Position numbers and translations under genes: made by a program
Notes under the pieces: generated by a model
Seen by the model: the letters and a program-made list of their open reading frames with translations, nothing else
The model's database searches: none
What the model was told of the DNA's origin: nothing
Part shown: positions 42,489-51,107 of the stretch, one piece after another
Numbering within the stretch: the stretch's first letter is position 1
Layout of the letters: each line of letters opens with the position of its first letter
Assembly (NCBI GenBank): GCA_026993785.1
Contig: JALWRZ010000003.1
Span: 1 to 64,000, forward strand
Direction of reading: 5' to 3'
Length of the DNA: 64,000 nucleotides
Source of the DNA: DHVE2 group archaeon
Lineage (GTDB): Archaea; Thermoplasmatota; Thermoplasmata; Thermoplasmatales; Aciduliprofundaceae

Positions 42489-43691
42489 CTATCGCCTGGC
42501 CACTATCTTAATGACATCTCCGTCTCTGAGAACATAATCATGGCCGAGAATTTTCTTGCTCCGCCCATCAATGGCCCTTATGAAGTTCTCCCCAAGCTCG
42601 GTATGAACCTTGTAGGCAAGGTCAATAGCGGTGCTGCCTTCACGGAAAAGGTAAACATCCGGAAGCACATTGCCATCCTTATCCGTCCATTTGTGCTCAT
42701 CTTCCACAGGATAAACTGCAATCATGCGAAGAACATTGAATACTGTGTGCTCTATTACCTTCTGAACCCCCGTACCTCCATATTTCTTCATGAACTCCCT
42801 GATCTTCTCCAGGGCATCCAGCTGCCTGCGATTAAGCTTGTTCTCCTGAAGAATTTCAAAATCTTCATCGCCTGGATAATAGCTTATCAGCCCAGCTTTG
42901 GCTGCCTTCTTAAGCGCCAGTTCATAATCCGCGGATACGGGAATTGCATGGTATCCCCTATCTGCGCATTTCCTTATGAATTCCTTAAGATAATCTTCAT
43001 CGGCAGCATCAGCCTTGTTAGCTGCTATCACAAGGGGTTTTGCGATCCTTCTTATTTCGAAGGCAAGCTTGAGAATATCCTGCTCGTTCCACTGTGTAGG
43101 CTTCTTTTTGAGCTCAATATTTTGCAGGGCTGCGTGAATCTCCTTCTCTCCAATATTCAATCCTGAGAGACGCTCTGCCAGAGCGATCTCGATTTTTACC
43201 TTCTCCGCCTCCAGTCTTCGGGCTATGCGAATCCAACCCCGCCCTATTATGTCTGCAATCCAGAAAGCTATTTCCTTTTCCAGAAAATTCACATCTTCCC
43301 AAGGGTCTCTGGTTTTTGGTGCCACAAAATTTCCCTCAGCATCTGTAGCTCCTGTGGAATCCACGATATGAATAAGAGCATCGGCATGCCTCAAATCATC
43401 CAGAAATTTGTTTCCAAGACCGCGGCCGGCGTGGGCTTCCGGGACAAGCCCTGCAACATCAATAAGCTCCACCGGTATGTATCTCGTGCCGTTGATGCAC
43501 AGTGATTTCTTGGGATTGCAGGGTGTTCCCAGCTCCACATGAGGACAGGTTTTTCTCACATACCCCACACCCTTGTTGGCATCTATGGTTGTGAAGGGAT
43601 AATTTGCAATCTCAACGGTATGCATGGTGGCAGCTGCAAAGAAGGTGCTCTTTCCTACATTGGGTTTGCCTACAAGCCCTATCTCTACCAT
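42489..43691 (-). CDS. YchF-type GTPase/ATPase (OBG family)
   Basis: A 400-residue P-loop protein of the translation factor class. GLVGKPNVGKSTFFAA is the P-loop, LIDVAGLVPEAHAGRGLG the G3 region, and AANKAD the G4 motif. A C-terminal TGS domain begins near AYKVHTELGENF. It probably acts near the ribosome or in stress responses. It overlaps the upstream UPF0179 gene by 7 nt. Confidence 0.95.
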   Translation of the reverse strand: MVEIGLVGKPNVGKSTFFAAATMHTVEIANYPFTTIDANKGVGYVRKTCPHVELGTPCNPKKSLCINGTRYIPVELIDVAGLVPEAHAGRGLGNKFLDDLRHADALIHIVDSTGATDAEGNFVAPKTRDPWEDVNFLEKEIAFWIADIIGRGWIRIARRLEAEKVKIEIALAERLSGLNIGEKEIHAALQNIELKKKPTQWNEQDILKLAFEIRRIAKPLVIAANKADAADEDYLKEFIRKCADRGYHAIPVSADYELALKKAAKAGLISYYPGDEDFEILQENKLNRRQLDALEKIREFMKKYGGTGVQKVIEHTVFNVLRMIAVYPVEDEHKWTDKDGNVLPDVYLFREGSTAIDLAYKVHTELGENFIRAIDGRSKKILGHDYVLRDGDVIKIVARR

Positions 43692-44110
43692 GTTACCAGA
43701 ACCTTCTTCAGGTTCTTCTTACCATTACAATTTACATCTTCCAGAACCTTTACTATTTTCACCTTGAAACCTTCTCTCAGACCTATGGGATGACAGAGCT
43801 GATAATACTCGCATGATGTGTCCTTGCAGTTGATGGGTTTGTAGGCTATTGTCTCTCCCTCCACCACATTTTTTCCGCTGATAACTATTGGCACAGGGAT
43901 CTCTTCTACCTCGACGGTTACTACCTTGCCACCCTCATGTACCTTGCACTCGTGCTCCTTATCCCTCACCTTGGTGATGCGATACCATTTTCCCTCATCC
44001 AGATTGAAACACACATTCTTCAATTTGCAGCTCCTGCACTCCAGCAGAGGACCCCGGTACTGAAACTCAAGACCCTCTTGGGCCAGAGATTTACCTATCA
44101 GGGTAATCAT
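43685..44110 (-). CDS. UPF0179 family protein
   Basis: A 141-residue archaeal protein. CRSCKLKNVCFNLDEGKWYRI and CKDTSCEYYQLCHP carry conserved cysteines that could bind a metal. Function is unknown. Between egsA and ychF, overlapping ychF. Confidence 0.88.
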   Translation of the reverse strand: MITLIGKSLAQEGLEFQYRGPLLECRSCKLKNVCFNLDEGKWYRITKVRDKEHECKVHEGGKVVTVEVEEIPVPIVISGKNVVEGETIAYKPINCKDTSCEYYQLCHPIGLREGFKVKIVKVLEDVNCNGKKNLKKVLVTW

Positions 44111-44114
44111 CCTA

Positions 44115-45176
44115 TCACCTCCCTATCACACCAGTTATTCTGGCAAGATTTTCTGCCGCCTCCCTCGTAAGGCCCCTCACCCCTAAAATGGTGTATCTGT
44201 CTCTAATTCTGTGGGCCATGGTGAGGGCCTGTATAATCTCTTCGTCTTCCACTCCCAGCTCTCTAGCTGTCGTGGGAGCACCTATCTTTTTAAGCGTATC
44301 CCTTATCATTTTCCAGTCCCCACCATGGAGATACATCATCATTATGGTGCCCACCCCGACCATCTCTCCATGCAAAGCTTTTCCCGGGCTAATTCTTTCA
44401 AGCGCATGGGCAAAAAGATGTTCCGAGCCACTTGCAGGCCTTGAAGAATTGGCTATGCTCATGGCCATCCCTGACACGATGATAGCTTTTACCACAATCC
44501 AGGCAGATTCTTCCAGATTCGGCTTTATTAGATCTGCATTCTCTATTATCGCCTCTGCCGAGTATTTCGCAATCCCATAAGCCGTGCTGCTGAAACTTTC
44601 GTTTCTAAGTTTGTGGGCCAGTTCCCAATCTCGAATAGCTGTGATATTCGCAATTACATCCGCTGCACCCGCGGCAAGATATCTGTATGGGGCTTGCACG
44701 ATTATCCCCGTGTCTGCTACAACTGCCATGGGTTCTTGGGCTAACATGGATACAGAGCTCCCATTCTCCCGGATAGATGCCCGAGGACTGGCTATGCCGT
44801 CATGGGCTGCATTGGTGGGCACGCTTATAAATGGGATACCCAAATCGTAGGATGCTTTTTTCGCAATATCTATCTTGCTTCCTCCCCCTACACCCAGAAG
44901 AAAATCGCAATCCTCTGCTTTTTCTTTTACAAGCTCCACATTCCTCATATTCGCTTCTCCAGTTTTGATAACATCCACCGTGAATCCGCTTTCCTCCAGA
45001 ATGCCTTCTACGCTCTTTCCTGCAATCTCATAGGTCTTCTCACCTGTTACTATCAGGGCATGCTCACCAAACCCAAATCTATGGCACATATCCCCAATAT
45101 TTTTTAGAACGTCATGCCCCGCGTAAATCTCCCTGGGCAACTGCATCCATTTTGATTTTTCAAAGCTCATTTTCAC
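44115..45176 (-). CDS. egsA: sn-Glycerol-1-phosphate dehydrogenase
   Basis: A 353-residue enzyme that reduces dihydroxyacetone phosphate to sn-glycerol 1-phosphate, the defining step of archaeal lipid stereochemistry. LGVGGGSKIDIAKKASYDLG is the NAD-binding region. SVPTNAAHDGIASP carries a metal Asp, and SGSEHLFAHALE and LHGEMVGVGTIMMM the metal His residues. The TATA-like region lies at about 45188-45203. UppS, also of isoprenoid metabolism, lies at 51.7 kb. This gene is the clearest archaeal marker here. Confidence 0.97.
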   Translation of the reverse strand: MKMSFEKSKWMQLPREIYAGHDVLKNIGDMCHRFGFGEHALIVTGEKTYEIAGKSVEGILEESGFTVDVIKTGEANMRNVELVKEKAEDCDFLLGVGGGSKIDIAKKASYDLGIPFISVPTNAAHDGIASPRASIRENGSSVSMLAQEPMAVVADTGIIVQAPYRYLAAGAADVIANITAIRDWELAHKLRNESFSSTAYGIAKYSAEAIIENADLIKPNLEESAWIVVKAIIVSGMAMSIANSSRPASGSEHLFAHALERISPGKALHGEMVGVGTIMMMYLHGGDWKMIRDTLKKIGAPTTARELGVEDEEIIQALTMAHRIRDRYTILGVRGLTREAAENLARITGVIGR

Positions 45177-45187
45177 ATCCCTAACCC

Positions 45188-45203
45188 TTTTTTATTTATT
45201 AAA
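45188..45203 (-). promoter_or_regulatory. TATA-like region of egsA
   Basis: On the minus strand TTTTAATAAATAAAAA lies about 15-27 nt before the egsA start at 45176. It is the only AT-rich box in the 34-nt gap after the TPR gene. Confidence 0.45.
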
Positions 45204-45210
45204 ATTGCGT

Positions 45211-46746
45211 CTACGATTCCAGTAATCTTTTAAGAAGCGCCGCGAGGGTCTTGTTTTTCATTCTTTTCACATTTCCAATTCTTGCCCCTTTCTCTTTCGC
45301 AATGTGCTTTATCGCAAGAATTAGCGATTCCCTGAGTTCTGTATTTTCCTCCTCAAGCCTTTGAATATCTTCCTTGGAGATGCTCAATGCTCTTTTCAGA
45401 GCCCCCGCTAGCTCATTCTTCTCCACAAGTTCACCAAGTTCCTTATCTCCCTTTTCCTTCGCAAACTCCCGGAGCAGCTCTCTCATTTCTTTTAAAGCAG
45501 AATCCATCTTCTCTCTATCCCTATCTGTCCAGGAAATACGCTTTAAAAGCTCTCTTGCCTCAAGATTTCCAGGTTCAAGTTTGAGCGCCTCCTGAAGGGC
45601 ATCCTCTGCATCCTTTCTTCTCCCTCTTTTCAGATAAATCTGTGCAAGGAGAACCCATCCCCTCGCATCCGATTTTCTCTTAAGATATTCCATAACTTCG
45701 TTCTGTGCCTTTTCGTATTTTCTCCTATCGAAGTAAAGATACGCTTTGTTAAGATAGGCATCTGCAAAATCGGGATTAAATTTAAGAGCCGTGTTGTAGC
45801 TTTGCAGGGCCTCATCATACTTGCCCAAGTACTTCAATGCAATTCCCCTGTTGTTCCAAATTTCCGGTAGGTCCTCCCTTATTTTGAGGGCATTTTCATA
45901 GCAAAGGAGAGCCTCCTGATATTTATCTTGCTGAAGCATTATATTACCGCGATTTATCCAGCAAGCCACATTTCTACTGTTGAATCTGACGCATTGCTGA
46001 TACGCCTTCTCTGCCTCATCGTAATCTCCAATCTCCTCCAGTATTTCGCCCAGTAGAAGCCAGGCAGAGTCGTCTTCCACATTTTCCTCTAGCACTGAAG
46101 TGAGCAGAGGGATGGCCTCTTCTCCTCTTCCCATTTTGAAAAGAATCTCCGCCTTGAGTTTTTTGGCTCGCGAGGTTTCCTTTATTCTGAGCGCCCTATT
46201 TACATATTCCAATGCTCTCTCGTAATTCTTGCTTCTCAAAAACTCCTCTGCCCACTGAAGCATAGAGTCCAGCTCTCCAGCACTCGGTAGATATCTGCCT
46301 TCCCGCGCCTCTTCACCCCTCTTCTCCTGTAGCAAATCCTCTTTAAGTCCAAAATTGGTGAGTAACCTATCAAAATCGCGCCACTCCATAAGCGTGACAT
46401 TATCGCTTTCTAGACTTTTTGCATCATCCTCAAACTCTCCCGTGGTGATAATCATCCATCGCAGCTCCACGGTTTCCTCGGAGAAAATCATATCCAATAG
46501 CTCTTCCTTACTAACCTTTTCTTTTCTCAAAAAAACAATTACATAGTGAAGGGCATTTCCAGGAATGTGCATATATGCATCCAGAACCACCACATCTTCC
46601 CGATACACACTTTTCCTTATTTTAAATCCCATAAGGGATGCAAGGCGGTTGCAGAGACGGGCAAAGCTCTCAAGATCCATCTCCAATATCTTTTTTCTAA
46701 GCTCCCCGCTTGAGGCTTCCCTGCCCTTCAATCCCTTAACTTCCAC
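45211..46746 (-). CDS. Mrr-like N-terminal domain fused to TPR repeats
   Basis: A 511-residue protein. Residues about 20-140 resemble the Mrr/restriction-endonuclease-like fold (SFARLCNRLASLMGFKIRKS, VVVLDAYMHIPG, WMIITTGEFEDDAKSL). The usual catalytic Gln-x-Lys is not evident and the region may be inactive. Eight or so TPR units follow (about 165-400, e.g. AWLLLGEILEEIGDYDEAEKAY). A coiled, charged C-terminus ends the protein. It starts on GTG with a TATA-like box about 24 nt upstream. Role unknown. Confidence 0.75.
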   Translation of the reverse strand: MEVKGLKGREASSGELRKKILEMDLESFARLCNRLASLMGFKIRKSVYREDVVVLDAYMHIPGNALHYVIVFLRKEKVSKEELLDMIFSEETVELRWMIITTGEFEDDAKSLESDNVTLMEWRDFDRLLTNFGLKEDLLQEKRGEEAREGRYLPSAGELDSMLQWAEEFLRSKNYERALEYVNRALRIKETSRAKKLKAEILFKMGRGEEAIPLLTSVLEENVEDDSAWLLLGEILEEIGDYDEAEKAYQQCVRFNSRNVACWINRGNIMLQQDKYQEALLCYENALKIREDLPEIWNNRGIALKYLGKYDEALQSYNTALKFNPDFADAYLNKAYLYFDRRKYEKAQNEVMEYLKRKSDARGWVLLAQIYLKRGRRKDAEDALQEALKLEPGNLEARELLKRISWTDRDREKMDSALKEMRELLREFAKEKGDKELGELVEKNELAGALKRALSISKEDIQRLEEENTELRESLILAIKHIAKEKGARIGNVKRMKNKTLAALLKRLLES

Positions 46747-46795
46747 AATACACTAACTGCATAATGGAATAAAAGTTTTTCTTAGGCTATGGGAA

Positions 46796-47040
46796 CCTCC
46801 GGCGGGTTCCCATTCCCTCCTGCGACCAAACGATGCGATGAACCTCCGGCAGGTTCCCCACGAAGGGGCACCTACGCAGCGCCCTGCTAAAAAGCAGGGC
46901 TTGCTCGCAAACCCGCAGGATTTGCTCGTTTCCCCTTTCTAAACCCCTCCCTTTTATGGGGATTTAGAAAAGGGGCTATGCCCACCTTCTTGGGGCATCT
47001 ACGCAGCGCCCTGCTAAAAAGCAGGGCTTGCTCGCATCTC
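46796..47040. repeat. Repeat-rich intergenic region with two 45-nt direct repeats
   Basis: This is most of the 499-nt gap between the TPR gene and tRNA-Val. GGGGCACCTACGCAGCGCCC onward recurs at 46865-46909 and 46992-47036 with one mismatch. Each copy holds the hairpin GCCCTGCTAAAAAGCAGGGC. A further segment (46800-46860) matches 9325-9400 in reverse. The 82-residue track ORF over the area is a repeat artefact. Confidence 0.8.
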
Positions 47041-47082
47041 ACGATGCTCATTTCCCCTCTACCCTCTCCCTTTTATTGGGGG

Positions 47083-47208
47083 TGTAGAGAGGGGGTGAAA
47101 CCCCCTTCGAGGTTTAGAAAGGGGGCTTCGCCCCCTTCGTGGGGGTGTAGAGAGGGGGCTGTTCCCTCCTTCGGGGGTTTAGAAAGGGGGCTTCGCCCCC
47201 TTCTTGCC
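47083..47208. repeat. Four tandem ~32-nt GC-rich hairpin units
   Basis: Units at 47083, 47113, 47146 and 47178 alternate TGTAGAGA and TTTAGAAA heads, each followed by GGGGGC-TTCG-CCCCC-like hairpins and TTCG. The same units occur in reverse order at 56650. The array sits 37 nt upstream of a tRNA gene. Confidence 0.8.
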
Positions 47209-47245
47209 ACAAAATTTAAAAGCTAAATCAACATTTACCATCTCA

Positions 47246-47321
<76 letters not shown>

Positions 47322-47332
47322 TCTTGTTGTAT

Positions 47333-47698
47333 TTAAGAAGCCCCTACTTCACGGGTATATTTTTGGATGAGATCCAGAAGCTCCCGGTATTTAAACGGCT
47401 TCTTGAGAACTTCCAACGCACCTGCCTGAAGCATTGCATCCACAAATCTGTCATGGTACGCAGTGGCACCTATAATCTTCGCATCTTTATCATATTCCTT
47501 TATTCTACGGGTAGCCTCCACTCCATCCATAAGGGGCATCTTGATGTCCATAATCACAATATCCGGTTTCTCTTTCTTGTAAAGCTCCACCCCCTCCGCC
47601 CCGTTTTTAGCGGTAATAACCTCATATCTCCTCAAGAAGATGGTGTATAGTTTAAGAAGCTCCTCATTATCATCCACTACAAGGATTTTTAGACCCAC
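47333..47698 (-). CDS. Response regulator receiver-domain protein (CheY-like)
   Basis: A 121-residue single receiver domain. ILVVDDNEE gives the acidic pair, VIMDIKMPLMDG the phosphoacceptor Asp51, and EVLKKPFKY the conserved Lys. It has no output domain. The start is GTG with a TATA-like TTATATTATT close upstream. No histidine kinase is in the window, so the partner is unknown. It ends 13 nt from the tRNA. Confidence 0.93.
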   Translation of the reverse strand: MGLKILVVDDNEELLKLYTIFLRRYEVITAKNGAEGVELYKKEKPDIVIMDIKMPLMDGVEATRRIKEYDKDAKIIGATAYHDRFVDAMLQAGALEVLKKPFKYRELLDLIQKYTREVGAS

Positions 47699-47735
47699 GA
47701 ATTAAAATAATATAAGCAATAATATTTAGATTTTT

Positions 47736-48056
47736 CTATAAGCCCTCCTCTGAAAGTGTGGTTTTTATATCTTCTCTCCAGCAAACAAGCACCAGGGCGG
47801 GTTTTCTTGCAATAGGCCTATGCATCTTTCCAGCGGGAATCACATGATAATCCATTTGTGAGAGATGCACTTTCTTATCCTCTTCTTCGATTTCTATCTC
47901 CCCCTCTAGAACAAGAACAAACTGCTCTCCGTTGTGCTTATGCATAGGATACTCCCCATAGTATCTGACCAGGCGAAGAACATTGCCATTTATGGCCGCA
48001 ACAATTTTCTGCATCCAGGGTCTATCCAGCTCCTTCCCAATATCAATAAGATTCAT
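47736..48056 (-). CDS. Cupin-domain protein
   Basis: A 106-residue single cupin. YGEYPMHKHNGEQFVLVLEGE is motif 1 (His, His, Glu) and HVIPAGKMHRPIARK motif 2. These suggest a metal-binding site, with function unknown. It lies between the CheY-like and TrmB-type genes, separated by short gaps. Confidence 0.88.
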   Translation of the reverse strand: MNLIDIGKELDRPWMQKIVAAINGNVLRLVRYYGEYPMHKHNGEQFVLVLEGEIEIEEEDKKVHLSQMDYHVIPAGKMHRPIARKPALVLVCWREDIKTTLSEEGL

Positions 48057-48087
48057 GCTAAAAATTAAGGATTGCCACTATAAATAT

Positions 48088-48801
48088 CTATTCACCCCTC
48101 TCAATGAGCAGGGAGATGAAATGGGTGAGATGCTTGGCTAGTGCCGGATTATCCGTATAGCCACACGCATTAAGCTCGGGAGCTGCAAGAAGGGCCTTAC
48201 GATCATCGCAAACTATATCGGTGGCAATAAGCCCTGTTCTCCGGTAAACAATTACACCTTCAGGAGCTTTTTGGGTGGGGAGGGTGACAACCACGATTCT
48301 CACTCCCCTTTTCAGCGCGCGTTCTAAATTCTTTTTCAGGTTTCTTCTTATCTCTGAAATTTTAGGGGTGGAGATAATTATCTCCTTCTCTGCAGAGTCT
48401 ATCATCTCTGCAATCTTTCGCATAACCTTGTCCTTACCGTAGATGGTGTAAACGAGCTGGGGCTCACCCTTCTCTGCGAAGATTTCCTCCACAAACTCCA
48501 ATTTCTCAAAAAGCTCCTCTATCTCCCCCAAGATTCTCTCCTTAAGAATCTTCAGGTCCTCGGGCTTGTATATCTTGGGACGTCCTTTAGAGGAGATCAC
48601 GAATCCCTTTCTCTCAAGGCTATCCAGCACTTTATAGGCCGATGTTCTGGGTATTCGCGCATTATCCGCTATTACCTCCGCTGACCCTACACCCAAAAGG
48701 ATGAGTGCTAAAAATGCCTTGGTTTCGTAAAGAGATAACCCCAGTTTCTGCAAAGCATTGACGATGTTCTGATACTCCTCCATGGGATCTATTATCTCCA
48801 T
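48088..48801 (-). CDS. TrmB family transcriptional regulator
   Basis: About 237 residues from the ATG at 48801. The N-terminal winged helix (GLSLYETKAFLALILLGVGS, RIPRTSAYKVLDSLERKGFV) is followed by a coiled linker and a C-terminal phospholipase D-like effector domain (EKEIIISTPKISEIRRNL). The track start at 48822 lies inside the TATA-like box, so 48801 is preferred. It may bind sugars or other ligands, with targets unknown. It is divergent from the COG1325 gene. Confidence 0.88.
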   Translation of the reverse strand: MEIIDPMEEYQNIVNALQKLGLSLYETKAFLALILLGVGSAEVIADNARIPRTSAYKVLDSLERKGFVISSKGRPKIYKPEDLKILKERILGEIEELFEKLEFVEEIFAEKGEPQLVYTIYGKDKVMRKIAEMIDSAEKEIIISTPKISEIRRNLKKNLERALKRGVRIVVVTLPTQKAPEGVIVYRRTGLIATDIVCDDRKALLAAPELNACGYTDNPALAKHLTHFISLLIERGE

Positions 48802-48818
48802 GGGTTGGATATAGACAA

Positions 48819-48830
48819 ACATATATTTGG
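48819..48830. promoter_or_regulatory. Shared bidirectional TATA-like box, TrmB-type and COG1325 genes
   Basis: ACATATATTTGG reads as TATA-like on both strands. It is centred 24 nt from the start of each gene (48801 minus, 48849 plus), so both would be leaderless. No second box is present in the 47-nt space. Confidence 0.55.
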
Positions 48831-48848
48831 GTTCTTCTATTCCTGCCT

Positions 48849-49268
48849 ATGATTCAGAGTGTGCAGTTTCGATGCATTGCCCATGCCACCGAGGACCTGG
48901 ATAAGGTTAGAAAAGCCATGGAATTCGTCACAGGTCGCAGCGATTTTGAGGTTAAAAAGGAAAAGGGGTATTATGGCAACGAGATAATCATTCTTCATCT
49001 GGAGATAAGGAAGAAAAAGGAGATTGAAAATTTCTGGCGAAGAATGAAGGAGTATGGTATTGTAGACGAAATTCTTCCCATTCTCGAGGATATCGTGGAT
49101 TCCCATGGAACACTTTATCTTCGATTCGACAAGCAGGAAGCATATCTAGGAAAACTAGCACTGGCTACCCACGGAGATGTTATAGCCCTCAGAGCTAAGA
49201 TTAAGAGCTATCCCATGAAAAAGAGAATTGCCATGGAGAATTTCAAAAAATTTATTCAGAGGATTTGA
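48849..49268 (+). CDS. Predicted exosome-associated RNA-binding protein (COG1325)
   Basis: A 139-residue protein. IAHATEDLDKVRKAMEFVTG, GYYGNEIIILHLEIRKKKE, LYLRFDKQEAYLG and IALRAKIKSYPMKK match the archaeal COG1325 family, predicted to bind RNA and to associate with exosome or ribosome-related genes. Function inferred only. The 3' end overlaps the FKBP gene by 17 nt. Confidence 0.85.
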   Translation: MIQSVQFRCIAHATEDLDKVRKAMEFVTGRSDFEVKKEKGYYGNEIIILHLEIRKKKEIENFWRRMKEYGIVDEILPILEDIVDSHGTLYLRFDKQEAYLGKLALATHGDVIALRAKIKSYPMKKRIAMENFKKFIQRI

Positions 49269-50076
49269 TGCTTATCACAGTGACCACGAAATAAAGCGTT
49301 TTTCCTGCCACTTCCTTGTTGTAATTCACCCTAAAATGACCATCCCATACCTTGTCTATTATACCTCCATCCGGAAGCAGGATGGGCAGCTTGCCAATGA
49401 TGAATTTCACATGTATTACACCGTTCTTTATACTCTCCACATACACCTTGAAATCCGTTACATTCTTGTAGGGAGTATAGCTTTGACCAGCCACGGGATT
49501 ATTCAGCACGGTAACTCTATCCTCCGTAGGCTTAACTTCCAGAACCAGGAGGGTCCATCCATAATTTTTATCCCTGTATACAGTGTTATCCGCGGGATTC
49601 TGATTTCCAGTTCTCTGCTGAAACTGTTCCAGAGTGAGGTTCTGAATTACCGGCACTTCTTCCTCAAGGGAGTAATTTTTCACATCCTTCCAGGAGAAGA
49701 CGTATCCCTTATCTGGTGGAACCACTATGGTGCGCGTTTCACCTTCCTTCATTCCCCGCACTCCTTCATCAAAGCCCTTAATCATAGTTCCATCGCCCAC
49801 AGTGAAGTTAAGGGGCTTGAAGTTACCGGACCATTTGTATGTAAGAGTTTTGGGATATGTAGTGTTATCCACAGCCACTTCCCTTATATTGGTATCGAAT
49901 ATTCTCCTTTCCCCTCCATAGTAAATGTAGCCGTAATACCACACGGAGATTTCATCACCCTCCTTTACCACCTTAACACTTTTCTGACCGAAGCTCCCTG
50001 TGCTCCAGATGTAGGCACCTATGCCTGCGGATACCATTATTGCCACGATAATCACTGCGTACACCGAAGCTTTCAT
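49252..50076 (-). CDS. FKBP-type peptidyl-prolyl isomerase, membrane anchored
   Basis: About 274 residues from the ATG at 50076. An N-terminal span (VYAVIIVAIMVSAGIGAYIW) is followed by an FKBP domain (EGDEISVWYYGY, NFTVGDGTMIKGFDEGVRGMK, TRTIVVPPDKGY) with an IF-like flap and a further C-terminal domain. It would fold secreted proteins outside the membrane. The track start 33 codons earlier is rejected because a TATA-like box lies 23-32 nt before 50076. Confidence 0.88.
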   Translation of the reverse strand: MKASVYAVIIVAIMVSAGIGAYIWSTGSFGQKSVKVVKEGDEISVWYYGYIYYGGERRIFDTNIREVAVDNTTYPKTLTYKWSGNFKPLNFTVGDGTMIKGFDEGVRGMKEGETRTIVVPPDKGYVFSWKDVKNYSLEEEVPVIQNLTLEQFQQRTGNQNPADNTVYRDKNYGWTLLVLEVKPTEDRVTVLNNPVAGQSYTPYKNVTDFKVYVESIKNGVIHVKFIIGKLPILLPDGGIIDKVWDGHFRVNYNKEVAGKTLYFVVTVISIKSSE

Positions 50077-50098
50077 ACCCCGCTTAATACCTATGCAC

Positions 50099-50108
50099 AA
50101 TATATAAC
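50099..50108 (-). promoter_or_regulatory. TATA-like box of the FKBP gene
   Basis: On the minus strand GTTATATATT lies 23-32 nt before the ATG at 50076, which supports the short start and leaderless transcription. Confidence 0.55.
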
Positions 50109-50147
50109 TTACGCTTAGGAGGTGAGAGTAAAATCTAAATTGTAAAC

Positions 50148-51107
50148 ATGCATATACACCACATAATGCCATCATCGCTATCGCTCAAGAACAGGCTCAT
50201 CATCTTTTTTCTGATGCTCATTTCCACCATACTTGTGGGGAGCCTGGGGTATGTTGTAATCAAAATTTATGTGGAGCATCAATCTCCAACTCTAACAGAT
50301 GCTATCTTCTTTAGCGTGGCCACAATTTCCACACTGGGCCATTATCCCCGCGGCATAGAACTGAGTAGCCCAGTGGGAGAGTGGTTCACAATCCTCTACC
50401 TGATTCTGGGTATGGGCACCATATTCGGAGGTATTCAAGCGTTGGTTAGTCCGTGGATTGAGCTTAGAATAAGGAACGCCATAAAAGAGCATCGCATACC
50501 GATACCTCAGGATGCGCATGTAGTAATCTGCGGATGGAACGATGTTGCCAGGCTTATTCAAGAAAAACTCCGTATGCTGGATATCCCGTATGTAATAGTG
50601 GCCCCCGACGCTCCTGCCGAGCTCCCTGCGGTTGCAGGAGATCCGGGAAGCAGTGAGGCTTTAACCCACGCTAATATTAATCGAGCGGTGGCACTTCTCG
50701 CCCTTATGGATGATAAGAAAAACGCCGTTACTATACTTGCCGCAAGAAGGTTGAACGGAGAGCTGAGAATAATTTCTCTCTGTGAAAGGGAAGAAAACAA
50801 AGAGCTTCTTCTCAGATCGGGAGCGGATGTAGTGGTCTCAAGAGATGCCATACTCAACTCCATAATGCAACACTGGGTAAATGGAGATTTCACACATCTT
50901 TTCACCAGTGAAATTCTTGGAGGACTGGAGGTAAGAGAGTTCTCTGTGGATAAGGACACCGCCGGGAAGAGTCTTAAGGAGCTTAAATTCAGGGAGAGAT
51001 TCGGCAATGCCCTAGCGCTATATAGGAGAGGAAATATCCTTGTGAATCCACCGGCAGAGGAAAAGCTCGTGGAGGGGGATGTAGTGATATTCCTGGAGGG
51101 AGAATAA
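50148..51107 (+). CDS. Two-span channel-like protein with RCK (TrkA-N/C) domain, divergent filter
   Basis: A 319-residue protein. Span 1 (LIIFFLMLISTILVGSLGYVV), a pore loop and span 2 (WFTILYLILGMGTIFGGIQAL) are followed by an NAD-binding RCK domain (HVVICGWNDVARLI, VAGDPGSSEALTHA) and a TrkA-C domain. The pore loop reads SVATISTLGHYPRG rather than TVGYGD, so K+ selectivity is uncertain. It overlaps a second RCK gene by 1 nt. Confidence 0.85.
   Translation: MHIHHIMPSSLSLKNRLIIFFLMLISTILVGSLGYVVIKIYVEHQSPTLTDAIFFSVATISTLGHYPRGIELSSPVGEWFTILYLILGMGTIFGGIQALVSPWIELRIRNAIKEHRIPIPQDAHVVICGWNDVARLIQEKLRMLDIPYVIVAPDAPAELPAVAGDPGSSEALTHANINRAVALLALMDDKKNAVTILAARRLNGELRIISLCEREENKELLLRSGADVVVSRDAILNSIMQHWVNGDFTHLFTSEILGGLEVREFSVDKDTAGKSLKELKFRERFGNALALYRRGNILVNPPAEEKLVEGDVVIFLEGE

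Noticed and set aside
46861-47208. Possible CRISPR array from the tandem units
   Set aside because: Units abut or alternate without unique spacers of constant length, and no cas genes are in the window.
46978-47226. 82-residue ORF over the intergenic repeats
   Set aside because: Its repeated protein pattern reflects the DNA hairpin units, it has no ribosome site, and it spans several palindromes.
50077-50175. 33-codon extension of the FKBP protein
   Set aside because: It overlaps the TATA-like box and the divergent channel gene start; the span at 50076 onward is a proper signal anchor.
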